Shown: positions 28,659-38,690 of the stretch, piece after piece
Layout: the number at the start of each line of letters is the position of its first letter
Numbering within the stretch: position 1 is the stretch's first letter
From: Cedecea neteri
Lineage (GTDB): Bacteria; Pseudomonadota; Gammaproteobacteria; Enterobacterales; Enterobacteriaceae
Length of the DNA: 64,000 bases
Assembly: GCF_000758325.1 (NCBI RefSeq)
Contig: NZ_CP009459.1
Location: forward strand, 372,001 to 436,000
Direction of reading: 5' to 3'
Translations under genes and position numbers: made by a program
Notes under the pieces: generated by a model
What the model was told of the DNA's origin: nothing
The model's input: the letters and a program-made list of their open reading frames with translations, nothing else
Database searches by the model: none

Positions 28659-29213
28659 ATGCTTACGTTGACTTTCCTGGTCAAAACCCTGATTGAGCTT
28701 TACGTAATGGTGCTGCTTATCCGCATCTGGATGCAGTGGGCACGCTGTGATTTCTACAACCCGTTCGCCCAGTTCATCGTTAAAGTTACCCAGCCGGTTG
28801 TCGGACCGCTTCGCCGCGTACTGCCGTCTCTGGGCCCAATTGACACCTCATCCCTGCTGGTGGCGTTTATCCTCACCACGCTGAAATTCCCTATTCTGCT
28901 GCTGATCCAGTCCGGCGGGCTGTCGCTCGATCCGTTAAACTTGCTCATCGGCGTACTGTCGCTGCTGAAATCAGCCGGCACCCTGGTGTTCTGGGTGATC
29001 ATCGTGCGTTCCCTGATGAGCTGGATAAGCCAGGGCCGCAGCCCTATTGAATACGTGCTGATGCAAATGACCGAGCCAATGATGTCGCCGATTCGCCGCA
29101 TCTTGCCTGCTATGGGCGGCATTGATTTCTCCGCCATGGTGGTCATTCTGATCCTTTATGCGCTGAACTACCTCGGTATGGACCTGTTCCCTGGCCTCTG
29201 GTACGCCATTTGA
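28659..29213 (+). CDS. yggT: YggT family integral membrane protein
   Basis: A 184-residue inner-membrane protein with two YGGT repeats, each containing a hydrophobic pair and the RR-P-G-D/F pattern ([14 protein letters not shown] and [16 protein letters not shown]). Four or more membrane segments are predicted by eye. GAGGA lies seven bases before the ATG at 28659; earlier in-frame TTG starts are rejected. It may help osmotic protection, as reported for YggT in other bacteria, but this is not shown by sequence. Confidence 0.93.
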   Translation: MLTLTFLVKTLIELYVMVLLIRIWMQWARCDFYNPFAQFIVKVTQPVVGPLRRVLPSLGPIDTSSLLVAFILTTLKFPILLLIQSGGLSLDPLNLLIGVLSLLKSAGTLVFWVIIVRSLMSWISQGRSPIEYVLMQMTEPMMSPIRRILPAMGGIDFSAMVVILILYALNYLGMDLFPGLWYAI

Positions 29214-29509
29214 GTGCTGTGACACAACAGCCTGACGGGCTGGTTCTGCGGCTGTATATTCAGCCAAAGGCCAGCCGCGATAGCCTGGTCGGTATGCATG
29301 GCGACGAGTTAAAAGTCGCCATCACCGCACCGCCGGTAGATGGGCAGGCTAACGCTCACCTGGTAAAATATCTGGCCAAACAGTTCCGGGTAGCGAAAGG
29401 TCAGGTCGTGATAGAGAAAGGCGAACTTGGTCGCCATAAACAAGTTAAAATTATCGGCCCGCAGCAGATCCCGACGGAAGTCGCGGCATTGATTGCCCCC
29501 CTCGAATAA
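29210..29509 (+). CDS. yggU: DUF167 family protein YggU
   Basis: A 99-residue DUF167 protein with [14 protein letters not shown] and [14 protein letters not shown], diagnostic for the family; no biochemical role is known. The best start is a TTG at 29210 overlapping the yggT stop by four bases, giving MSAVT as in homologues; a GTG at 29219 is the alternative. Confidence 0.9.
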   Translation: MSAVTQQPDGLVLRLYIQPKASRDSLVGMHGDELKVAITAPPVDGQANAHLVKYLAKQFRVAKGQVVIEKGELGRHKQVKIIGPQQIPTEVAALIAPLE

Positions 29510-29522
29510 CACAGGACTGACT

Positions 29523-30116
29523 ATGCAAAAAGTCGTATTAGCTACCGGTAACGCCGGTAAAGTGCGTGAACTCGCCGATCTGCTGGCGGATTTTGGCCTC
29601 GATGTGGTCGCGCAAACCGAGCTGAACGTGGAGTCTGTCGAAGAGACCGGCCTGACCTTTATTGAGAATGCCATTCTCAAGGCTCGCCATGCGGCTAAAG
29701 TGACCGGGCTTCCGGCGCTGGCCGACGATTCAGGCCTGGCGGTGGATGCTCTGGGCGGTGCGCCGGGCATCTATTCCGCACGCTACGCGGGTGAAGATGC
29801 CAGCGATCGGCAGAACCTCGACAAGCTTCTGGAAGCGCTGAAAGACGTACCCGACGATAAACGCAAGGCTCAGTTCCACTGCGTGCTGGTCTATATGCGT
29901 CACGCGGAAGACCCAACGCCGCTGGTGTTTCACGGCAGCTGGCCGGGCGTGATTACCCACGCGCCTGCCGGGCAAGGCGGCTTTGGCTACGACCCTATTT
30001 TCTATGTTCCGTCCGAGGGGAAAACCGCGGCGGAGCTAACCCGCGATGAAAAGAGCGCGATTTCCCACCGTGGGCAAGCGCTAAAACTGTTACTGGAAGC
30101 AATGCGTAATGGCTAA
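29523..30116 (+). CDS. rdgB: dITP/XTP pyrophosphatase
   Basis: A 197-residue house-cleaning nucleotide pyrophosphatase (HAM1 family) that removes dITP, ITP and XTP from the nucleotide pool. Motifs are [45 protein letters not shown] and the C-terminal SHRGQA. The start at 29523 matches the E. coli length. It overlaps hemW by eight bases. Confidence 0.97.
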   Translation: MQKVVLATGNAGKVRELADLLADFGLDVVAQTELNVESVEETGLTFIENAILKARHAAKVTGLPALADDSGLAVDALGGAPGIYSARYAGEDASDRQNLDKLLEALKDVPDDKRKAQFHCVLVYMRHAEDPTPLVFHGSWPGVITHAPAGQGGFGYDPIFYVPSEGKTAAELTRDEKSAISHRGQALKLLLEAMRNG

Positions 30117-31251
30117 TTTGCCACCTCTTAGTCTCTACATTCACATCCCATGGTGCGTACAGAAGTGCCCGTACTGTGACTTCAACTCCCACGCGCTTAA
30201 AGGCGACGTGCCGCACGACGAATACGTGAGTCATCTGCTGCGCGATCTTGACCGCGACGTAGCGCTTGCTCAGGGGCGTGAGGTAAAGACTATTTTCATT
30301 GGCGGCGGTACGCCAAGCTTACTCTCCAGCGAAGCAATGCAAACGCTACTGGACGGCGTGCGCTCACGCCTGAAGCTGGCGGACGACGCAGAAATCACCA
30401 TGGAAGCCAACCCCGGCACGGTCGAAGCCGACCGCTTTGTTGGCTACCAGAAAGCAGGCGTGAACCGTATTTCTATCGGCGTACAGAGCTTCAGCGAACC
30501 CAAATTAAAACGCCTGGGCCGTATTCATGATGCGGGCGAGGCTAAACGTGCCGCGAACCTGGCGAGCGGCCTGGGGCTGCGCAGCTTTAACCTTGACCTG
30601 ATGCACGGCCTGCCGGACCAGTCGCTCGAAGAGGCGCTGGACGACCTGCGCCAGGCCATTGCCCTGAATCCCCCGCATCTTTCCTGGTATCAACTGACTA
30701 TCGAGCCGAACACGCTGTTTGGATCGCGTCCGCCGAAGCTACCGGACGACGACGCGCTGTGGGACATCTTCGAACAAGGCGATAAGCTGCTGACCGCCGC
30801 GGGCTACCAGCAATACGAAACCTCCGCCTACGCTAAGCCCGGTTATCAGTGCCAGCACAACCTTAACTACTGGCGCTTTGGCGACTATCTGGGGATTGGC
30901 TGCGGCGCGCACGGCAAAATCACCTTCCCGGACGGGCGCATTACGCGCACGGCGAAAACGCGCCATCCGCGCGGATACATGGAAGGAAAGTACCTCGACC
31001 GCCAGCATGACGTTGAACAAGCAGATAAACCGTTCGAATTCTTTATGAACCGCTTCCGCCTGCTGGAAGCCGCGCCGCGCAGTGAATTCACGCTTTATAC
31101 TGGTTTAGATGAAGCGATAATTCGCCCGCAACTGGATGCAGCGCTGGCGAAAAACTATATGACTGAGACGGATGAGTACTGGCAGATAACCGAGCACGGG
31201 AAGCTGTTTTTAAACTCCCTGCTGGAGCTGTTTTTAGCCGACGACGCGTAA
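30109..31251 (+). CDS. hemW: Heme chaperone HemW
   Basis: A 380-residue radical-SAM protein related to HemN. The iron-sulfur motif CVQKCPYC has cysteines 16, 20 and 23, and the GGGTPS SAM-binding loop follows. HemW proteins bind and hand over heme rather than acting as coproporphyrinogen oxidase, because the fourth cysteine of HemN is missing; here the residue after CPYC is Asp, as expected. It overlaps rdgB and ends just ahead of a palindromic repeat. Confidence 0.96.
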   Translation: MANLPPLSLYIHIPWCVQKCPYCDFNSHALKGDVPHDEYVSHLLRDLDRDVALAQGREVKTIFIGGGTPSLLSSEAMQTLLDGVRSRLKLADDAEITMEANPGTVEADRFVGYQKAGVNRISIGVQSFSEPKLKRLGRIHDAGEAKRAANLASGLGLRSFNLDLMHGLPDQSLEEALDDLRQAIALNPPHLSWYQLTIEPNTLFGSRPPKLPDDDALWDIFEQGDKLLTAAGYQQYETSAYAKPGYQCQHNLNYWRFGDYLGIGCGAHGKITFPDGRITRTAKTRHPRGYMEGKYLDRQHDVEQADKPFEFFMNRFRLLEAAPRSEFTLYTGLDEAIIRPQLDAALAKNYMTETDEYWQITEHGKLFLNSLLELFLADDA

Positions 31252-31258
31252 GTTTTTA

Positions 31259-31355
31259 CCCTCACCCCGGCCCTCTCCCAAAGGGAGAGGGGGATACAGT
31301 CTGCAGAGAATTTTTTATTCCCTCTCCCCTGAGGGGAGAGGGTTAGGGTGAGGGG
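31259..31355. repeat. REP-like inverted pair between hemW and yggN
   Basis: Two palindromes, CCCTCTCCC-AAA-GGGAGAGGG and CCCTCTCCCC-TGA-GGGGAGAGGG, about 27 bases apart, with outward-facing CCCTCACCC arms at both ends. They sit between convergent genes and could end both transcripts. Confidence 0.85.
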
Positions 31356-31359
31356 AAAA

Positions 31360-32076
31360 TTACTTAAGCGAACCCACAAGCCCTTTACGCTGATTTTCCA
31401 GCGACACCACCCGGTTACACACCTCGTGGCCGAACTGTTCAAAATCAGCCTGCTGATTGTTCCACTCGTTCTGAACCGCCGTTTGCAGGCCGCCCAGGTT
31501 GCCCAGCACATTCTGCAGCGGGTTGCCGCCACCTTTCAGCACCGCCTGCGCGCCCATCTCATTAATGCTGTCCTGAAGAATGCCGCCCATCGCCTGGTTC
31601 ACCAGCTGCTGGCCATCGGCTCTCACCTGATCGACCGCTTTATAGTGGAACGTCAGCCCATCCTGGCGGCGTTCAATAATTCGGTTCATCTGCTCTTTTA
31701 GCTGGGCATCCAGCTTGGTCAGGCGATTACGCATGCTGCTGCTTTCCCCAACCTGTTTAGCAATAATGCCGTCCAGCGCTACGCGGCTTTTCTCTACGCG
31801 AGAGCGAGCTCCGTTATCGATCCACGGTAAATCCGTGCGCAGGGCTTTCTGGTAGTTCAGAGCCTGCTGGCGCTGTGCAGCAGTCAGCGTCTTCTGAACA
31901 CCGTTGTATTTCACGCTGCCGTCAGGCGCGATGACCAGATTGCCGTTCTCACCCACCACCTGCACGGACTGCGGGTTAATGACCACGTCATCGCGTGGAT
32001 TGGCGCTGCACTGGTAGTCCGCGTGTGCTGAAGCGGCGGTGACCAGCAGCGCGCCTAAAAGAACTTTACGGATCAT
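31360..32076 (-). CDS. yggN: DUF2884 family exported protein YggN
   Basis: A 238-residue exported protein with signal peptide 1-19 (cleavage near SAHA-DY) and DUF2884. The long helical middle contains DAQLKEQMNRIIE and QAMGGILQDSINEMG. Function unknown. AGGAG precedes the ATG. In E. coli yggM and ansB lie between hemW and yggN; here they are absent and the palindrome pair occupies the junction. Confidence 0.93.
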   Translation of the reverse strand: MIRKVLLGALLVTAASAHADYQCSANPRDDVVINPQSVQVVGENGNLVIAPDGSVKYNGVQKTLTAAQRQQALNYQKALRTDLPWIDNGARSRVEKSRVALDGIIAKQVGESSSMRNRLTKLDAQLKEQMNRIIERRQDGLTFHYKAVDQVRADGQQLVNQAMGGILQDSINEMGAQAVLKGGGNPLQNVLGNLGGLQTAVQNEWNNQQADFEQFGHEVCNRVVSLENQRKGLVGSLK

Positions 32077-32102
32077 ATTTTCTCCTGAAAAATCAGCTCC
32101 TG

Positions 32103-32130
32103 AAAAAAAGGCCGGTTAATTAACCAGCCT
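32103..32130 (-). terminator. Rho-independent terminator after yggL
   Basis: AGGCTGGTT-AATT-AACCGGCCT with seven Ts on the minus strand, 16 bases beyond the yggL stop; a T-run on the other side would allow some bidirectional use. Confidence 0.9.
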
Positions 32131-32145
32131 GTTTTTTGCTAAAGC

Positions 32146-32472
32146 TTAGTCCCACCAGACGTCGAACAGATCGCTGATGCGAACATCTTCGAGCTTGCGG
32201 TCTTCCAACCATTTACGCACCAGCGCCTGATGCTCTTCGGTGCATTTGCCAATCTCTTCCATGCACACCAAACCTTCCCAGACCAGGTAACCGCTGCCGT
32301 CAAACGCCAGCTTGTTCGGCGCAATCACTTCGGCGATCAGCTCGTCCACGGTTTTATCAATTTGCTCTTCGGAAGTGCCCTCCGGGAAGCGCCAGGCAAT
32401 CGAGAACCCCAGCTCCTGGAACTCTTCGATGTGCATTTTCTTACGCAGACGACGGCTACGATTCTTTGCCAT
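32146..32472 (-). CDS. yggL: DUF469 family protein YggL
   Basis: A 108-residue protein of the YggL (DUF469) family, identical in length to the E. coli protein; the basic N-terminus AKNRSRRLRKKMH and acidic remainder are typical. Reports link it to 50S ribosome assembly, which the sequence alone does not show. The ATG at 32472 overlaps the last base of trmB, so the two are translationally coupled. Confidence 0.94.
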   Translation of the reverse strand: MAKNRSRRLRKKMHIEEFQELGFSIAWRFPEGTSEEQIDKTVDELIAEVIAPNKLAFDGSGYLVWEGLVCMEEIGKCTEEHQALVRKWLEDRKLEDVRISDLFDVWWD

Positions 32473-33191
32473 TATTTCACCCTCTCGAACATTAAGTCCC
32501 ATACGCCGTGACCAAGACGATGGCCACGTTGTTCAAATTTGGTTACCGGACGTGAATCCGGACGCGGTACGTAGTCGTGACTCTCCGACTGGTTTTTATA
32601 CCCTTCGATAGAGGACATCACTTCGAGCATATGTTCAGCATAAGGTTCCCAGTCGGTGGCCATATGGAACACGCCACCCAGCTTCAGCTTACGTTTTACC
32701 AGGTCAGCAAACGGTACCTGAACGATACGGCGTTTATTATGACGTGCTTTATGCCATGGATCAGGGAAAAACAGCTGAACCATGTTCAAAGAATTGTCAG
32801 GAATCATGTTTTCCAGCACTTCAACCGCATCGTGGCACATCACGCGGAGGTTCTCTACGCCCGCCTCATGAGCGGTGCTCAGGCAAGCGCCCACGCCCGG
32901 CGAATGCACTTCAATACCGAGGTAGTTATGCTGCGGATTGGTTTCCGCCATGGTCACCAGCGAAGTGCCCATACCAAAACCGATTTCCAGCGTGACCGGC
33001 GCTTCGCGGCCAAAAATCTCGCTAAAGTCGGCAGGCTCGGCCTGGAACTCAACGCCCATCACCGGCCAGTAGTTATCCAGCGCGTGCTGCTGGCCTTTTG
33101 TCAGCCGCCCCTGGCGACGGACAAAGCTGCGGATGCGGCGCAGTACACGACCTTCTTCATTAAATTCCGGTGAAATGACGTCATTCTTCAT
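32472..33191 (-). CDS. trmB: tRNA (guanine46-N7)-methyltransferase
   Basis: A 239-residue class I methyltransferase making m7G46 in tRNA. SAM motif [12 protein letters not shown], the [15 protein letters not shown] signature and the C-terminal [14 protein letters not shown] are intact. The start [10 protein letters not shown] at 33191 gives the E. coli length and removes a 16-codon extension. It is divergent from mutY across about 155 bases. Confidence 0.97.
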   Translation of the reverse strand: MKNDVISPEFNEEGRVLRRIRSFVRRQGRLTKGQQHALDNYWPVMGVEFQAEPADFSEIFGREAPVTLEIGFGMGTSLVTMAETNPQHNYLGIEVHSPGVGACLSTAHEAGVENLRVMCHDAVEVLENMIPDNSLNMVQLFFPDPWHKARHNKRRIVQVPFADLVKRKLKLGGVFHMATDWEPYAEHMLEVMSSIEGYKNQSESHDYVPRPDSRPVTKFEQRGHRLGHGVWDLMFERVK

Positions 33192-33346
33192 GGTTTTCTT
33201 AACGCTTCGCTTAGTGTTCGGGAAACGGGCATTATCCAAAGTTAAGGATGAGAAGCAAGTGGCAGAAAGTTCCGGTTTACAGCTTTACGCCGCTGTGCTG
33301 GAATCGGCTCCTTTATTACACCTTTGCCGGATATCCCGCGTTGACC

Positions 33347-34429
33347 ATGCAAGCTCCTCAATTCGCCCAACAAGTCCTCGACTGGTACCACAAGTATGGG
33401 CGTAAAACCCTGCCGTGGCAGCAGGAGAAAACGCCTTATAAAGTATGGCTCTCTGAGGTGATGTTGCAACAAACCCAGGTCGCGACGGTCATCCCTTATT
33501 TTGAGCGCTTTATGGCGCGTTTCCCCACAGTAACCGATTTGGCAAACGCCCCGCTGGATGAAGTGCTTCATCTGTGGACCGGGCTGGGTTATTACGCCCG
33601 CGCGCGCAATCTGCATAAAGCCGCTAAGCAGGTTGCCGATAAACACGGTGGCGTTTTCCCTCAAACGTATGACGAAGTGGCCGACCTGCCTGGCGTCGGG
33701 CGTTCTACCGCAGGCGCGATTCTGTCGCTTTCGTTGGGTAAACACTTCCCGATTCTCGACGGCAACGTAAAGCGCGTGCTCGCCCGTTGCTATGCCGTTT
33801 CCGGCTGGCCGGGTAAAAAAGAGGTCGAAAATCGTCTCTGGGAAATCAGCGAGCGCGTAACCCCGGCACAGGGCGTTAGCCAGTTTAATCAGGCGATGAT
33901 GGACCTCGGTGCCATGGTCTGTACCCGCTCAAAGCCAAAATGCGAACTTTGCCCGCTGAGCAACGGCTGCGTGGCCTATGCCAACCATAGCTGGGCAACC
34001 TATCCGGGCAAGAAGCCTAAAGTGACGCTACCGGAACGCACCGGCTATATGCTGATGATGCAGCATGGCGATGAAGTGTTCCTGGCGCAGCGCCCGACGG
34101 TAGGGCTATGGGGAGGCCTATTCTGCTTCCCACAGTTCGCTGAAGAACAAGAATTACATCGCTGGCTGGAGCACCGAGGTATTCCGGCAGATAATCTCAC
34201 GCAGTTAACGGCTTTCCGCCACACCTTTAGCCATTTCCATTTGGACATTGTGCCAATGTGGCTTCCGGTGTCGTCAATGGATGGCTGCATGGATGAAGGC
34301 TCCGCTCTCTGGTATAACTTAGGCCAGCCACCGTCCGTCGGGCTGGCGGCTCCCGTAGAGCGCCTGCTACAACAATTACGAGCCGAACCGGTTGCCTTAG
34401 CGCCCGTTCGCGCCGAAGAAGAGGAATAA
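33347..34429 (+). CDS. mutY: A/G-specific adenine DNA glycosylase
   Basis: A 360-residue base-excision repair glycosylase that removes A opposite G or 8-oxoG. Catalytic Glu37 ([10 protein letters not shown]) and Asp138 (LDGN) are present, as are the four iron-sulfur cysteines 192, 199, 202 and 208, at the same positions as in E. coli. A Nudix-like 8-oxoG recognition domain follows. Upstream in-frame starts would overlap the trmB promoter; the ATG at 33347 is the family start. It is about ten residues longer than E. coli MutY because of an extended C-terminus. Confidence 0.96.
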   Translation: MQAPQFAQQVLDWYHKYGRKTLPWQQEKTPYKVWLSEVMLQQTQVATVIPYFERFMARFPTVTDLANAPLDEVLHLWTGLGYYARARNLHKAAKQVADKHGGVFPQTYDEVADLPGVGRSTAGAILSLSLGKHFPILDGNVKRVLARCYAVSGWPGKKEVENRLWEISERVTPAQGVSQFNQAMMDLGAMVCTRSKPKCELCPLSNGCVAYANHSWATYPGKKPKVTLPERTGYMLMMQHGDEVFLAQRPTVGLWGGLFCFPQFAEEQELHRWLEHRGIPADNLTQLTAFRHTFSHFHLDIVPMWLPVSSMDGCMDEGSALWYNLGQPPSVGLAAPVERLLQQLRAEPVALAPVRAEEEE

Positions 34430-34431
34430 TC

Positions 34432-34707
34432 ATGAGCAGAACGATTTTTTGTACTTACCTGCAGCGCGAAGCTGAAGGCCAGGATTTCCAGCTGTACCCG
34501 GGCGAACTCGGCAAGCGGATCTATAACGAAATCTCCAAAGAAGCCTGGGCGCAGTGGCAGTCCAAACAAACCATGCTGATCAATGAAAGAAAGATGAGCA
34601 TGATGAACCCGGAACACCGTAAAGAGCTGGAAAACGAGATGGTCAATTTCCTGTTTGAAGGGAAAGAAGTCCATATCGAAGGCTTCACCCCGCCAGAAAA
34701 ACAGTAA
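34432..34707 (+). CDS. yggX: Iron-sulfur cluster protection protein YggX
   Basis: A 91-residue YggX-family protein that protects iron-sulfur clusters and helps iron trafficking. [26 protein letters not shown] is the conserved N-terminal half (Cys7). It starts two bases after the mutY stop with a GAGGA ribosome site, so the repair enzyme with a 4Fe-4S cluster and its protector are cotranscribed, as in E. coli. Confidence 0.97.
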   Translation: MSRTIFCTYLQREAEGQDFQLYPGELGKRIYNEISKEAWAQWQSKQTMLINERKMSMMNPEHRKELENEMVNFLFEGKEVHIEGFTPPEKQ

Positions 34708-34750
34708 TCGTCGGCACCTTTTTGCAAACACAACACGCATACACGGAATG

Positions 34751-35830
34751 ATGAAAAAACTTCTCGCGCTGGCTCTCGTGGCCCCGTTGCTGATCTCCTG
34801 TTCCAGTAAAAAAGGCGATGACGCTTTTAACGAAGCCTACGTAAAGGACACCAACGGGTTTGATATTTTGATGGGGCAGTTTGCCAACAACATCGAAAAT
34901 ATCTGGGGTATGAAAGAGGTCCTGATCGCAGGCCCGAAGGATTACGTCAAATACACCGACCAATATCTGACGCGTAGCCACATCAACTTCGACGAAGGTA
35001 CCATCACCGTTGAGACCATCGCGGGCACCGATCCTGCCGCACACCTGCGCCAGGCCATCATTACCACCTTGCTGATGGGGGACGATCCTGGCTCAATAGA
35101 TCTCTATTCCGATGCCAACGACGTCCAGATCTCCAAAGAACCGTTCCTTTATGGCCAGGTGGTGGATAACACCGGCCAGCCTATTCGCTGGGAAGGCCGG
35201 GCGACGAAGTTTGCCGACTATCTGCTGCAAACGCGCCTGCAAAAGCGCAGTACCGGGCTGAAAATCGTCTATAGCGTGACCATCAACCTTGTGCCTAACC
35301 ACCTCGACAAACGTGCCCATAAGTACATCGGTATGGTGCGTAAAGCATCGAAGAAATACGGCGTGGACGAGTCGCTGATTCTGGCAATCATGCAAACGGA
35401 ATCCAGCTTCAACCCGTATGCGGTGAGCCACGCAGACGCACTGGGCCTGATGCAGGTTGTTCAGCACAGCGCCGGGGTAGACGTGTTTAAGGCGCAGGGG
35501 AAATGGGGCAAACCAAGCCGCAGCTTCCTGTTCGACCCGGAAAGCAATATCGATACCGGCACGGCTTATCTGGCAATTTTGCAGAACAGCTATCTGGGGC
35601 AGATTGATAACCCAACGTCACGTCGCTATGCGGTGATTACGGCCTATAACGGCGGTGCGGGCAGCGTGCTGCGGGTGTTCTCTAACGATAAGATGCAGGC
35701 GTTTAGCCTGATTAACAGCATGGCGCCGGGCGATGTCTATCAAACGTTGACCACGCGCCATCCATCCGCAGAGTCTCGTCGCTATCTGTATAAAGTGAAT
35801 AACGCCCAGAAGAGCTATCGTCGGCGGTAA
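34751..35830 (+). CDS. mltC: Membrane-bound lytic murein transglycosylase C
   Basis: A 359-residue outer-membrane lipoprotein. Lipobox LLISC gives lipidated Cys16, DUF3393 covers the N-terminal half and the SLT domain has catalytic Glu in [12 protein letters not shown] and the AYNGG motif. It cleaves peptidoglycan glycan strands. The start at 34751 gives E. coli length; a second ATG at 34748 is adjacent. It is probably cotranscribed with mutY and yggX. The usual downstream nupG is missing. Confidence 0.96.
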   Translation: MKKLLALALVAPLLISCSSKKGDDAFNEAYVKDTNGFDILMGQFANNIENIWGMKEVLIAGPKDYVKYTDQYLTRSHINFDEGTITVETIAGTDPAAHLRQAIITTLLMGDDPGSIDLYSDANDVQISKEPFLYGQVVDNTGQPIRWEGRATKFADYLLQTRLQKRSTGLKIVYSVTINLVPNHLDKRAHKYIGMVRKASKKYGVDESLILAIMQTESSFNPYAVSHADALGLMQVVQHSAGVDVFKAQGKWGKPSRSFLFDPESNIDTGTAYLAILQNSYLGQIDNPTSRRYAVITAYNGGAGSVLRVFSNDKMQAFSLINSMAPGDVYQTLTTRHPSAESRRYLYKVNNAQKSYRRR

Positions 35831-35834
35831 TTGA

Positions 35835-35940
35835 CCCTCACCCTAACCCTCTCCCTAAAAGGGAGAGGGGATATTCCCGGACGGCATTACTTCACCCTGC
35901 TCTGCTCCCTCGCCCCCTTGGGGAGAGGGCTGGGGTGAGG
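35835..35940. repeat. REP-like inverted pair between mltC and speC
   Basis: CCCTCACCCTAACCCTCTCCCT-AAAAGGGAGAGGGG near 35835-35870 and a more degenerate CTCCCTCGCCCCCTTGGGGAGAGGG with a GGTGAGG arm up to 35940, separated by about 40 bases. It lies between convergent genes, the same arrangement as at 31.3 kb. Confidence 0.8.
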
Positions 35941-35952
35941 TGCGATTCCCTC

Positions 35953-38088
35953 TTACTTCAGCATGTAGCCATACAGTCGCTTAATGCCGTCCGAATCCGT
36001 CTCACTGTACACGCCCTGCAGCTCAGGGGAGAAGCCCGGCAGCATATTCACGCCCTCTTCCAGCGCCAGGAAGTAGCGCAGCGCCGCCCCGCCCCAAACT
36101 TCACCCGGCACCACGCAAAGCACGCCTGGTGGATAAGGCAACGCACCTTCCGCCGCGATACGCCCCTCAGCCTCGCTCAGGCGCACCAGCTCCACGTTGC
36201 CGCGAATAAATTCGATGTTGGCGTCCTGCGGGTTCATCACCACGGCAGGCAGACTCTCCTTGCGGAACATCGCCCTCTGCAGCTCTTTAACCTCGAAACT
36301 CACGTACAGGTCATGCATCTCCTGGCAAAGCTGGCGCAGGGTGTAGCCCTTGTAGCGCACCGGGTATTTCTGATAAATCGTGGGCAGCACATCCGCCAGC
36401 GGCGTGTCGTCCTCAATATGTTGTTCAAACTGCGCCAGCATGGCCACCAGCTGAGCCAGCTTCTCGTGGCTTTCCGCCGGGGTAAGCAGGAACAGAATCG
36501 AGTTAAGATCCGACTTCTCCGGCACAATTCCATTTTCACGCAGATAGTTAGCGAGGATCGCCGCAGGCACACCGAACTCGGTGTAGCGGCCGGTTTCTGG
36601 ATCGATGCCCGGCGTGGTGAGCAGCAGTTTGCAGGGATCGACAAAATATTCGTCCTTCGCATAACCCTCAAAGCCATGCCAGCGCTCACCGGGTTCAAAG
36701 CTGAAGAAGCGGCGCTCCTGAGCGATCTTCTCCGTGGGATGATCCTGCCACGGACGCCCAGCCACTTCCGGTGGAATAAAAGGTTTGATCATCTTACAGT
36801 TGGCGATAATCGCCTTACGCGCTTCAATGCCCAGTGCCACACATTCCGCCCACAGGCGACGACCACTTTCGCCCTCGTGGATCTTGGCATTTACATCCAG
36901 CGCGGCAAACAGCGGGTAAAACGGGCTGGTTGAAGCATGCAGCATAAAAGCATTATTCAGCCGTTTGTGCGGGCAAAAACGGGCCTGGCCGCGAAGATGG
37001 TTATCTTTCTTATGGATCTGCGAAGTCTGGGAGAACCCAGCCTGTTGCTTGTGAACCGACTGAGTAACAAAGATCCCCGGATCGTTTTCATTCAGCTCCA
37101 GCAGCAGTGGCGAACAGTCCGCCATCATAGGAATAAATTGCTCGTAGCCCACCCACGCCGAATCAAAGAGGATGTAATCGCACAGATGGCCGATGTTATC
37201 CACTACCTGACGGGCGTTATAAATTGTGCCGTCATAGGTGCCTAGCTGGATCACCGCCAGGCGGAAAGGCCTTGCCTCCTGAGCACGCTCAGGTGCCACT
37301 TCCGCAATTAGCTCCCGCAGGTATTTCTCATCAAAACAGTGCGCATCAATGCCGCCGATAAAGCCAAAAGGATTGCGGGAAGCTTCCAGATAAACCGGGG
37401 TCGCACCGGCCTGGATGAGTGCGCCGTGGTGGTTTGATTTATGGTTGTTGCGGTCAAACAGCACCAGATCGCCGCGCGTCAGCAGCGCATTGGTGACCAC
37501 TTTGTTCGCTGCAGAGGTACCGTTAAGTACGAAATAGGTTTTGTCGGCGTGGAATACTTTCGCGGCAAACTTCTGCGCGTGCTTGGCTGAACCTTCGTGG
37601 ATCAGCAGGTCGCCCAGCTTAACGTCCGCATTGCACATATCGGCTCGAAACACATTCTCGCCAAAGAAATCATAAAACTGCCGCCCCGCTGGATGTTTTT
37701 TGAAAAATTCCCCGTGCTGGTGACCCGGACAGGCAAAAGTGCTGTTGTCCATCGCCACATACCTGGTCAGCGTGTTGAAGAACGGCGGCAACAGATCTTC
37801 TTCGTAGTCACTGGCCGCGGTTTCCAGCTCCAGATAATCCTGCGCTTTTCCGGTAATCACGCCGGTTACCTCAGGCAAACCATCAACGGCGGTTTCGCGA
37901 AAAATAAATACAGGCAAATTAAAACCCGTGCGTTTAAGCAGGGCCAGAATACCGCTGCGGCTGTCCGCAACGGAGATGACAACTGCCGCCACATCGGTGA
38001 AGTCGGTCTCGTCGAGCGTGACCACTTCACGATGCGTTGAGAGTAATGCAGCCACGTCGTGGCTGGCGGCAATTTTCAGTGATTTCAT
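35953..38088 (-). CDS. speC: Ornithine decarboxylase, constitutive
   Basis: A 711-residue fold-type I PLP enzyme converting ornithine to putrescine; same length as E. coli SpeC. It has the N-terminal response-regulator-like wing domain, the PLP lysine in SVHKQQAG and the GTSAANKVV segment. The N-terminus MKSLKIAAS and overall similarity favour SpeC over the inducible SpeF. The long start upstream in the same frame is rejected. A 432-base leader with strong secondary structure precedes it. Adjacent nupG and yqgA of E. coli are absent. Confidence 0.96.
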   Translation of the reverse strand: MKSLKIAASHDVAALLSTHREVVTLDETDFTDVAAVVISVADSRSGILALLKRTGFNLPVFIFRETAVDGLPEVTGVITGKAQDYLELETAASDYEEDLLPPFFNTLTRYVAMDNSTFACPGHQHGEFFKKHPAGRQFYDFFGENVFRADMCNADVKLGDLLIHEGSAKHAQKFAAKVFHADKTYFVLNGTSAANKVVTNALLTRGDLVLFDRNNHKSNHHGALIQAGATPVYLEASRNPFGFIGGIDAHCFDEKYLRELIAEVAPERAQEARPFRLAVIQLGTYDGTIYNARQVVDNIGHLCDYILFDSAWVGYEQFIPMMADCSPLLLELNENDPGIFVTQSVHKQQAGFSQTSQIHKKDNHLRGQARFCPHKRLNNAFMLHASTSPFYPLFAALDVNAKIHEGESGRRLWAECVALGIEARKAIIANCKMIKPFIPPEVAGRPWQDHPTEKIAQERRFFSFEPGERWHGFEGYAKDEYFVDPCKLLLTTPGIDPETGRYTEFGVPAAILANYLRENGIVPEKSDLNSILFLLTPAESHEKLAQLVAMLAQFEQHIEDDTPLADVLPTIYQKYPVRYKGYTLRQLCQEMHDLYVSFEVKELQRAMFRKESLPAVVMNPQDANIEFIRGNVELVRLSEAEGRIAAEGALPYPPGVLCVVPGEVWGGAALRYFLALEEGVNMLPGFSPELQGVYSETDSDGIKRLYGYMLK

Positions 38089-38481
38089 AAGCACAAATCC
38101 CCGTCTGCAAGGATGAGTGAGTGCCAACCGGCACAGCAAAGGGAAAACTCCCCAACGAAGGCGTTCTGAAGGTCTTAGGTGTGAATCCACTTCGACCGCC
38201 AGACATCAGTAAAACCAGGCGACTCCTGATTTTACTGATGTCCTGCAGCGAGCAAGCATTGCCCTCACCGCATGGTGAGCAAGGGACTTCGGAAGGTTAT
38301 AGCCGCACGGACGAGCGCCATCCCGAAAGATGCATGGGAATTGAGAGTAAACATCAAGGCGCCCCGTAGTGGATAAGAAAACTGGCGCAATCATGGCACC
38401 TTCTGCCAGGGGGTTCAACATGAAGTCTGTAACAGCCCGCACATAAATCAGGCAAACGCACCGTGCTGTACAACAAAGCCA
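38089..38481 (-). other. Long structured leader and promoter region of speC
   Basis: No gene is supported in this stretch. It holds the 17-pair hairpin at 38212-38252 and a smaller stem CTCACC-GCAT-GGTGAG at 38274-38289. E. coli speC also has a long leader implicated in translational control by polyamines; a similar role here is an inference. Confidence 0.5.
38212..38252 (-). promoter_or_regulatory. Strong hairpin in the speC leader
   Basis: GACATCAGTAAAA pairs perfectly with TTTTACTGATGTC, and after one mismatch CAGG pairs with CCTG around a five-base loop. It lies about 125-165 bases upstream of the speC ATG. There is no U-run after it, so it is not an ordinary terminator. Confidence 0.6.
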
Positions 38482-38510
38482 TTGACGCGGAATGGGGTTT
38501 ACGGTTTAAT
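38482..38510 (+). promoter_or_regulatory. Promoter of tRNA-Phe
   Basis: TTGACG and TTTAAT are 17 bases apart and are followed by the GC-rich discriminator GCGCCCC, typical of stringently controlled tRNA promoters. Confidence 0.8.
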
Positions 38511-38520
38511 GCGCCCCGTT

Positions 38521-38596
38521 GCCCGGATAGCTCAGTCGGTAGAGCAGGGGATTGAAAATCCCCGTGTCCTTGGTTCGATTCCGAGTCCGGGCACCA
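38521..38596 (+). tRNA. pheV: tRNA-Phe (anticodon GAA)
   Basis: A 76-base tRNA with acceptor stem GCCCGGA/TCCGGGC, D loop AGCTCAGTCGGTAGAGC, anticodon GAA at 38554-38556 in a GGGGA/TCCCC stem, GGTTCGATTCC T-arm and encoded CCA. The sequence matches enterobacterial tRNA-Phe. pheV in E. coli is close to speC. A rho-independent terminator follows. Confidence 0.98.
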
Positions 38597-38642
38597 CTAT
38601 TTCAGAAGAACCCGCCTATGGCGGGTTTTTTGCTTTTGGAGA
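38581..38642 (+). repeat. Direct repeat, copy 1: tRNA-Phe 3' end plus terminator
   Basis: The 62 bases covering the last 16 bases of the tRNA, the terminator and flanking sequence recur without mismatch at 38750-38811. Weaker similarity continues for about 20 more bases. The period is 169 bases. Confidence 0.93.
38606..38637 (+). terminator. Rho-independent terminator of tRNA-Phe
   Basis: CCCGCC-TAT-GGCGGG with TTTTTTGCTTTT, 15 bases after CCA. Confidence 0.92.
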
Positions 38643-38690
38643 AGTGGACTCTGCATCGAACTGAAGTTCGATTATTCGTCTCATCCCTGA

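Noticed and set aside
35953..38088. Inducible ornithine decarboxylase speF
   Set aside because: The N-terminus, length and position next to mltC and tRNA-Phe match SpeC; no potE transporter gene follows.
38482..38664. A 60-codon frame running through tRNA-Phe
   Set aside because: It reads through the promoter, the tRNA and its terminator, so it is not a gene.
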